Shown one piece after another: positions 13,464 through 13,478 of a stretch of 13,478 nucleotides of DNA. The DNA comes from Flavobacterium sp. (GTDB lineage: Bacteria; Bacteroidota; Bacteroidia; Flavobacteriales; Flavobacteriaceae). Location: positions 1 through 13,478 of the forward strand of contig JANJWE010000109.1 in assembly GCA_024709705.1 (NCBI GenBank), in the 5' to 3' direction. The position numbers and the translations under genes were made by a program. The notes beneath the pieces are model-generated. The model searched no databases. It saw only the letters and a list, made by a program, of their open reading frames with translations, and was not told the origin of the DNA. Numbering within the stretch: the stretch's first letter is position 1; every line of letters begins with the position of its first letter.

Positions 13464-13478
13464 AACATCTTTAAAATA

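Noticed and set aside
1..13478. CRISPR arrays, insertion sequences, toxin-antitoxin pairs, defence genes, tRNA or rRNA
   Set aside because: I found no repeated spacer pattern, transposase, terminal inverted repeats, cloverleaf or matching protein. The window appears to be ordinary chromosomal metabolism.

Overview
The window looks like a core-genome segment of a Bacteroidota bacterium, most likely a Flavobacteriaceae member close to Flavobacterium. The reasons are strong AT-richness, start codons preceded by A-rich stretches without Shine-Dalgarno sequences, several exact copies of the Bacteroidota -7 promoter element TAnnTTTG, and protein sequences (arginine decarboxylase, deoxyhypusine-synthase-like protein, proline dehydrogenase, PEP carboxylase) of the type I recognise from flavobacteria. 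I see no mobile element, CRISPR array, tRNA, rRNA or defence system.

Layout. Left block, plus strand: lysA (diaminopimelate decarboxylase) with its own promoter and a UUCG-loop terminator, then a Tat-exported alkaline phosphatase. The phosphatase converges on a minus-strand proline dehydrogenase, and a terminator hairpin sits between them. Middle block, plus strand: aroB (3-dehydroquinate synthase), a small 59-codon ORF placed directly behind a good promoter, speA (short, Bacteroidota-type arginine decarboxylase), a deoxyhypusine-synthase-like gene, and a small protein with an extremely acidic tail. A hairpin shared with the convergent minus-strand DinB-family gene closes this block. Right block, minus strand (transcription order right to left): an M14 zinc carboxypeptidase-like gene, an Lrp/AsnC-type regulator, a clear terminator, PEP carboxylase (ppc) and the DinB-family gene.

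How the genes fit together. Much of the window is amino-acid and central nitrogen/carbon metabolism: lysine and aromatic precursors (lysA, aroB), proline breakdown, anaplerosis (ppc), and an Lrp-type regulator. The most coherent functional unit is speA plus the deoxyhypusine-synthase-like gene. Bacteria have no eIF5A, and the residues that bind spermidine in the human enzyme are partly replaced here, while the catalytic lysine is kept. Homospermidine is the characteristic major polyamine of Flavobacteriaceae. I therefore infer that this gene is a candidate homospermidine (or related polyamine) synthase fed by agmatine or putrescine from SpeA. No agmatinase gene lies between the two genes.

Two gene starts are set well downstream of the longest open frame (proline dehydrogenase at 3991, ppc at 11614), because promoter or terminator elements lie inside the apparent N-terminal extensions.
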